From: Fervidibacter sp032160945
GTDB taxonomy: Bacteria; Armatimonadota; Fervidibacteria; Fervidibacterales; Fervidibacteraceae
DNA: 9,578 nt
NCBI GenBank assembly: GCA_032160945.1
Contig: JAVHTL010000128.1
Direction: 5' to 3' (one strand)
Below, one piece after another: positions 6,792-9,578 of this stretch. Position 1 is the first letter of the stretch. Each line of letters opens with the position of its first letter. Both the position numbers and the translations under genes were made by a program. The notes beneath the pieces are model-generated. The model worked only from the letters and a program-made list of their open reading frames with translations. It was not told the origin of the DNA and made no database searches.

Positions 6792-7079
6792 TCACCACAC
6801 TTCAACGCTCACATCCTTTACGATCACACGCCCTTCTGCTTCAACTAATTCTGCTATGTGCATCAAGCACTCATGCACAAATTTTTTATCGTTTGCGACG
6901 ACCGCAAAGGCGAGAGTTGCATGTTGCCAATCGTCCAAATGATCGGCTTCACAAGCCGAAACATTGAAACGGCTGCGGATTCTGTCAAGAATGCTGCGGA
7001 TGACTTGTCGTTTCTCTTTCAAAGAGTGGCTGTCAGGTATCATCAGGTCAATAGTGCCCAAACCGACGAAAATAGCCAT
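6792..7079 (-). CDS. ylxP: DUF503 family protein, YlxP-like
   Basis: This 95-aa protein belongs to DUF503, small ferredoxin-like-fold proteins encoded next to rbfA/infB in many bacteria (YlxP of Bacillus). The molecular function is unknown. The conserved core is visible: HSLKEKRQVIRSILDRIRSR (18-37), FNVSACEADHLDDWQHA (38-54) and a hydrophobic strand TLAFAVVAN. The ATG 7079-7077 gives the family-typical N-terminus (MAIFVGLGTIDLMIPDSHSLKEKR); GAGGGG lies about 10 nt upstream. An ATG 17 codons further upstream (7130) would add non-conserved residues. It is the first gene of the minus-strand block and diverges from miaB. Its usual partner infB is not adjacent here. Confidence 0.9.
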   Translation of the reverse strand: MAIFVGLGTIDLMIPDSHSLKEKRQVIRSILDRIRSRFNVSACEADHLDDWQHATLAFAVVANDKKFVHECLMHIAELVEAEGRVIVKDVSVEVW

Positions 7080-7189
7080 TTCCTCATCACCCCTCAGTTC
7101 GTCTTTGCCCAAAGATTGATGATGGCACAAATTAGTGAAACTGTATCGGACTTACCGCTTCGCCAATTTCTTTCGGCAAGGTCGTGAGT

Positions 7190-7195
7190 TATAAT
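7190..7195 (+). promoter_or_regulatory. Candidate -10 element for miaB
   Basis: A perfect TATAAT lies 72 nt before the chosen miaB ATG. The -35 region at 16-18 nt upstream is poor (TTTCTT-like) and no extended -10 TG is present, so this is a partial promoter match. If real, the transcript would start near 7202, which places the upstream GTG at 7184 outside the message and supports the start at 7268. No convincing minus-strand promoter for DUF503 was found in the same gap. Confidence 0.4.
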
Positions 7196-7251
7196 TCGGA
7201 ACGCAAAAGCGAAATTGAGTTTAGGTCAATGCAAGTTTTCCCCAAATTGCC

Positions 7252-7258
7252 AGAGGTG
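7252..7258 (+). promoter_or_regulatory. Ribosome-binding site deciding the miaB start
   Basis: AGAGGTG ends 9 nt before the ATG at 7268-7270. Alternative in-frame starts (GTG 7184, ATG 7229) have no comparable site, so this supports the 462-aa MiaB. Confidence 0.55.
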
Positions 7259-7267
7259 CATCTTGCG

Positions 7268-8656
7268 ATGAGATATTGGATTGAAACTTTTGGTTGTCAA
7301 ATGAATGTCCTTGACAGCGAAGTGATGGCGGGGTTGTTGGTGAAAATGGGTTATGCTAAGGCTAAAAACCCTGAAGATGCCGATATCATTCTCATCAACA
7401 CTTGCACTGTTCGGCAAAAGCCTGACGAAAAAGTTTTCGCTTACTTGGGCGAGTTCGCCAAACTCAAGGCGAAAAAGCCGAACCTAATTTTGGGCGTCAC
7501 AGGTTGCATGGCTCAACGGGAAAGTGAAATTATCAAGGCTCGCGCCCCCTATGTTGACTTGCTTCTTGGTCCAAGAAGTATCCACCGCTTGCCCGAATTG
7601 GTTCGCACCGTTCAGGAGCAACGACGATTTGTGGAGTATCTTGACCTTTACGATGACCCCGTCCCACCTGATTTGGTCGTCCGCCAAAGTGATTTGTTTG
7701 CCTATGTAACCATCATTCACGGTTGCAACAAGAAATGCACTTTCTGCGCTGTCCCAACGGCTCGTGGTCCTGAAAAAAGCGTTCCGCCAGAAATCGTTTT
7801 GGAACAGGTTCAGCAACTGATTGATTTAGGCTACAAGGAAATCATCTTGCTCGGTCAGAATGTTAACGCTTATGGGCATGACCTGAATCGGGGAGAGAGA
7901 CAAGGGACGGAGGACGGGAGAATTGATTTGGCATGGTTACTTAAGCGCATTGACGAAATTGCTGCATTAGCAAAGATTCGTGTCCGCTTCACAACAAACC
8001 ATCCAAACCACATGGCTGACCGTTTGATTGAAGCGATGGCGAGCCTTGAAAGCGTTTGCGAGCATATCCACTTGCCCGTTCAAAGTGGTGACAACGAGGT
8101 TTTGAGGCGAATGTGGCGCGGTTACACTGTGGAGCGGTATCTAAGCATCGTTGAGAAACTGAGGGAAAAAGTTCCCAACATAGCCATCGCTACGGATGTA
8201 ATTGTCGGTTTTCCCGGTGAGACTGAAGAACAGTTCCGAAACACCCTCAAGTTGATGGAGCAGGTTGAATTTGACCAAGCCTTTATGTTCGCTTTCTCAC
8301 CACGACCCAACACCCTCGCTGCAACTTTCCCCGACCAAATTCCAGAGCCTATCAAGAAGAGGCGACTTCAAGAACTGATTGCGTTGCAAAATGAGATTCA
8401 ACAGCGAAAGAATGAGCGAGAGGTTGGGCAAGTTGTTGAAGTGCTTGTTGAAGGACCAAGCGAAAAGAACCCGAAGAGACTTTCAGGGCGAACCCGAACT
8501 AACAAAACCGTCGTGTTTGAAGGTTCAACTGAACTGCGAGGGAAATTTGTCCTAGTCAAAACCACGAAGGCTTATTTGTGGGGATTTGAAGGCGAAGTAG
8601 TTAACGACACTTCAGCAAAACCAACCCAACTAATTCGTGAACTTTCCCTTATCTGA
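7268..8656 (+). CDS. miaB: tRNA-2-methylthio-N6-dimethylallyladenosine (ms2i6A37) synthase MiaB
   Basis: This 462-aa radical-SAM methylthiotransferase converts i6A37 to ms2i6A37 in tRNAs reading UNN codons. The N-terminal domain supplies the auxiliary 4Fe-4S cluster through Cys10 (FGCQMN), Cys46 (NTCTVR) and Cys80 (TGCMA). The radical-SAM cluster motif is GCNKKCTFCAVP with Cys153, Cys157 and Cys160. The SAM barrel continues with LLGQNVNAYG, RFTTNHPNH, HLPVQSGDNEVLRRM and IVGFPGET. A TRAM RNA-binding domain covers about 382-446. The start was set at ATG 7268 because MRYWIETFGCQMN is the canonical family N-terminus; longer frames from GTG 7184 or ATG 7229 would add non-conserved residues. QMN and NTCTVR favour MiaB over the relatives RimO or MtaB. 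It diverges from the DUF503-rbfA block, a fitting translation-related neighbour. Confidence 0.96.
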   Translation: MRYWIETFGCQMNVLDSEVMAGLLVKMGYAKAKNPEDADIILINTCTVRQKPDEKVFAYLGEFAKLKAKKPNLILGVTGCMAQRESEIIKARAPYVDLLLGPRSIHRLPELVRTVQEQRRFVEYLDLYDDPVPPDLVVRQSDLFAYVTIIHGCNKKCTFCAVPTARGPEKSVPPEIVLEQVQQLIDLGYKEIILLGQNVNAYGHDLNRGERQGTEDGRIDLAWLLKRIDEIAALAKIRVRFTTNHPNHMADRLIEAMASLESVCEHIHLPVQSGDNEVLRRMWRGYTVERYLSIVEKLREKVPNIAIATDVIVGFPGETEEQFRNTLKLMEQVEFDQAFMFAFSPRPNTLAATFPDQIPEPIKKRRLQELIALQNEIQQRKNEREVGQVVEVLVEGPSEKNPKRLSGRTRTNKTVVFEGSTELRGKFVLVKTTKAYLWGFEGEVVNDTSAKPTQLIRELSLI

Positions 8657-8962
8657 AGAGGAGAGGTCTTTACACCTTGTGTCTTGAGGTCGTTCGTCTT
8701 GCAGTTTCTTTCAATGGTTCCTCGCAGGGTTCATCTCCCAATCCATCAGGTTTTCCTTCTCGCTGGGAATGGACTTTCTTAAGACCGAACACTTTGCATG
8801 AACGCTGTGAGAGACAAATTTTTGTCCTTTGAATAGCACCAAGAACAAAAATCCCAAAACTGACACCAAAAACAGAAAAAATGAAACCCTTTTGCATTTT
8901 GACATTGCCGGAAAGTTGTGCCATCTTCACCTGCGACAAACAAACTGTGGGAGGGAAAGAAA
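8657..8962 (+). other. Stretch after miaB without a supported plus-strand gene
   Basis: All three plus-strand frames are broken by stops and give no recognisable protein. I see no hairpin followed by a T-run that would terminate miaB, and no tRNA fold or direct repeats. A short palindrome, GACAAA-TT-TTTGTC, lies at 8813-8826. The plus strand is A-rich and the minus strand T-rich from about 8810 to 8890, so minus-strand frames look hydrophobic whether or not they code. A weak minus-strand ORF across this stretch is listed separately. Confidence 0.5.
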
Positions 8963-9017
8963 ATGAAAGCAACAGAAATGATGGCTCTAAGAAAGAGAGG
9001 CTCTCTCGGAAGGTCAT
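8670..9017 (-). CDS. Doubtful 115-aa membrane-protein-like ORF
   Basis: An ORF with ATG at 9017-9015 and AGGAG 7 nt upstream encodes 115 residues with one clear hydrophobic segment (GFIFSVFGVSFGIFVLGAIQ) and a charged C-terminus. An inner ATG at 8929 would give 85 residues. A second minus-strand frame (8905 to 8711) also encodes a small protein with a lysine-rich start and a single hydrophobic span, and only one of the two can be real. The ORF lies antisense to the start of the broken secreted-protein frame, and its AGGAG is the complement of leucine codons in that signal peptide, so it may be coincidental. I recognise no family. Confidence 0.22.
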   Translation of the reverse strand: MTFRESLSFLEPSFLLLSFSFPPTVCLSQVKMAQLSGNVKMQKGFIFSVFGVSFGIFVLGAIQRTKICLSQRSCKVFGLKKVHSQREGKPDGLGDEPCEEPLKETARRTTSRHKV

Positions 9018-9440
9018 TTTGTATCTCCTCGTCTTCATCGCACTTTCTTTCGCATCAAAATCCTTCCCCTAACCTCCTAACCCCTCTCAAATCCCTGAAC
9101 CCCAAATCGCTTACGCCCTTCACGCAGTTTGGACTCCTGACTTGACTGTCACCCCCTCTCAATCTCAATGTGTAACTTCAGGGACAGTCGCTATCCATCA
9201 CTTTCACTTCTACGAAGGACCGAGAGGACCCTTTCAAACTTCAATCACCATCAATGTCCAAAACTTGGTTGTGACATCACCTGATGAGACGAAGGTTTTG
9301 AAGTGAGATCCAGTTCGTGGTATTGCAGAGACGAGTTTCAGTTACAGTCTTGAGTGTGCACAAAGGAAGGAGTGTGATGTGTGCATCACGATTTACTCAA
9401 CAGATGGGAGGAAGGTATATGAGGAATGGTTGGAGCGGTT
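8963..9440 (+). pseudogene. Broken secreted protein with FlgD-like end
   Basis: ATG 8963 has GGGAGG 8 nt upstream and starts MKATEMMALRK in one frame. The next frame supplies a convincing signal-peptide core (KVILYLLVFIALSFASKSFP), as if one base had been gained or lost near 8985-9000. In this second frame a TAA (9070-9072) is followed by 77 protein-like codons (IAYALHAVWTPDLTVTP, FHFYEGPRGPFQTSITINV), then a TGA (9304-9306), then more coherent sequence resembling the FlgD-like Ig fold used as a C-terminal domain in secreted proteins (SYSL, CDVCITIYSTDGRKVYEE). Coherence is lost near 9435. Because both stops lie in the one frame that keeps making sense, a decayed gene is the simplest reading; sequencing error or stop-codon read-through are alternatives. 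The functional family is not identified. Confidence 0.55.
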
Positions 9441-9578
9441 TTTCTACAAAGTCGTTACGGTGCTGCTCAAATGGAGCGATGGCTTGCTGGAGTTTCAGGG
9501 CAGGTCAAAATTGACTTCGCCGAAATTCGTGCTTTGCGAGTTCCCGTTCCCGATGATGAAACTCAAAAGGATGTTGCT
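9423..9578 (+). pseudogene. Fragment like restriction-modification specificity/N6-methylase C-terminal region
   Basis: In a frame different from the preceding broken gene, 52 codons read VFLQSRYGAAQMERWL, then SGQVKIDFAEIRALRVPVPD, open to the window end. This pattern (short helix LxSxxGxxQxERW, Gly/Ser-Gly-Gln, then an Ile-rich strand and RVPVP followed by an acidic/Gln stretch) matches the end of target-recognition domains in type I HsdS subunits and in N6-adenine methylases that carry such a domain. A stop (9420-9422) lies just before in this frame, and the fold needs a long N-terminal part that is absent, so it appears 5'-truncated; an ATG at 9426 could still start a short product. It is also cut by the window edge. 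I assign the family from motif resemblance only. Confidence 0.45.

Noticed and set aside
6695..6805. N-terminal extension of RbfA
   Set aside because: It would read through the inverted repeat and overlap DUF503; RbfA homologues start at the RRIER segment.
7080..7130. 17-residue N-terminal extension of the DUF503 protein
   Set aside because: Not conserved in the family; ATG 7079 has its own purine-rich site.
8813..8826. Palindrome GACAAA-TT-TTTGTC as an operator or terminator
   Set aside because: Only six pairs, mostly A-T, in an A/T-rich stretch, not near a supported promoter.
1..9578. tRNA or rRNA genes, CRISPR array, insertion sequence or riboswitch
   Set aside because: No cloverleaf, regular spaced repeats, transposase motif, terminal inverted repeats or recognisable aptamer was seen.

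Overview
The window looks like bacterial chromosome, probably from a free-living and perhaps thermophilic lineage. It carries a bacterial ribosome/tRNA-maturation gene cluster next to an arabinofuranosidase-type glycoside hydrolase. An Armatimonadota-like or other deep-branching host would fit, but nothing here fixes the taxon, and base composition (moderate GC by eye) was not computed. The minus strand from about 7.1 kb to 1.0 kb reads as one long co-directional block, and plus-strand genes flank it on both sides.

Layout: (1) 1-915, plus strand, is the 3' part of a GH127 (DUF1680) beta-L-arabinofuranosidase gene cut by the window edge. (2) 7079 down to 1023, minus strand, reads DUF503 (ylxP-like) - rbfA - nrnA - truB - sensor histidine kinase - rpiB - wecA/tagO-like, with a possible 23-codon ORF coupled to the end of the last gene. 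The first four genes are the 3' half of the classic nusA-infB operon (30S maturation, oligoribonucleotide turnover, tRNA U55 modification) without nusA/infB before them or ribF after truB. The last three extend the block with a soluble GAF-PAS kinase lacking an adjacent response regulator, a ribose-5-phosphate isomerase B and the first enzyme of lipid-linked glycan synthesis. Spacing is tight: truB ATG directly follows the nrnA stop, rpiB and wecA overlap by 7 nt, and other gaps are 18-97 nt. (3) 7268-8656, plus strand, is miaB (tRNA ms2i6A37 methylthiotransferase), transcribed divergently from DUF503; a perfect TATAAT lies in the shared upstream region. (4) 8657-9578 is a degraded or accessory tail: about 300 bp with no convincing gene, then a secreted-protein reading frame broken by a frameshift and two in-frame stops, abutting in another frame a piece that resembles the specificity/target-recognition part of restriction-modification proteins.

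The core is ordinary translation-apparatus biology (RbfA on 16S rRNA, TruB and MiaB on tRNA, NrnA on short RNAs). Possibly novel points are the small coupled ORF after wecA, a perfect 11-bp inverted repeat between DUF503 and rbfA, a four-codon minicistron overlapping the rpiB start, the kinase embedded in the operon, and the broken gene junction at the right end. I see no strong evidence of a new multi-gene system in this window.
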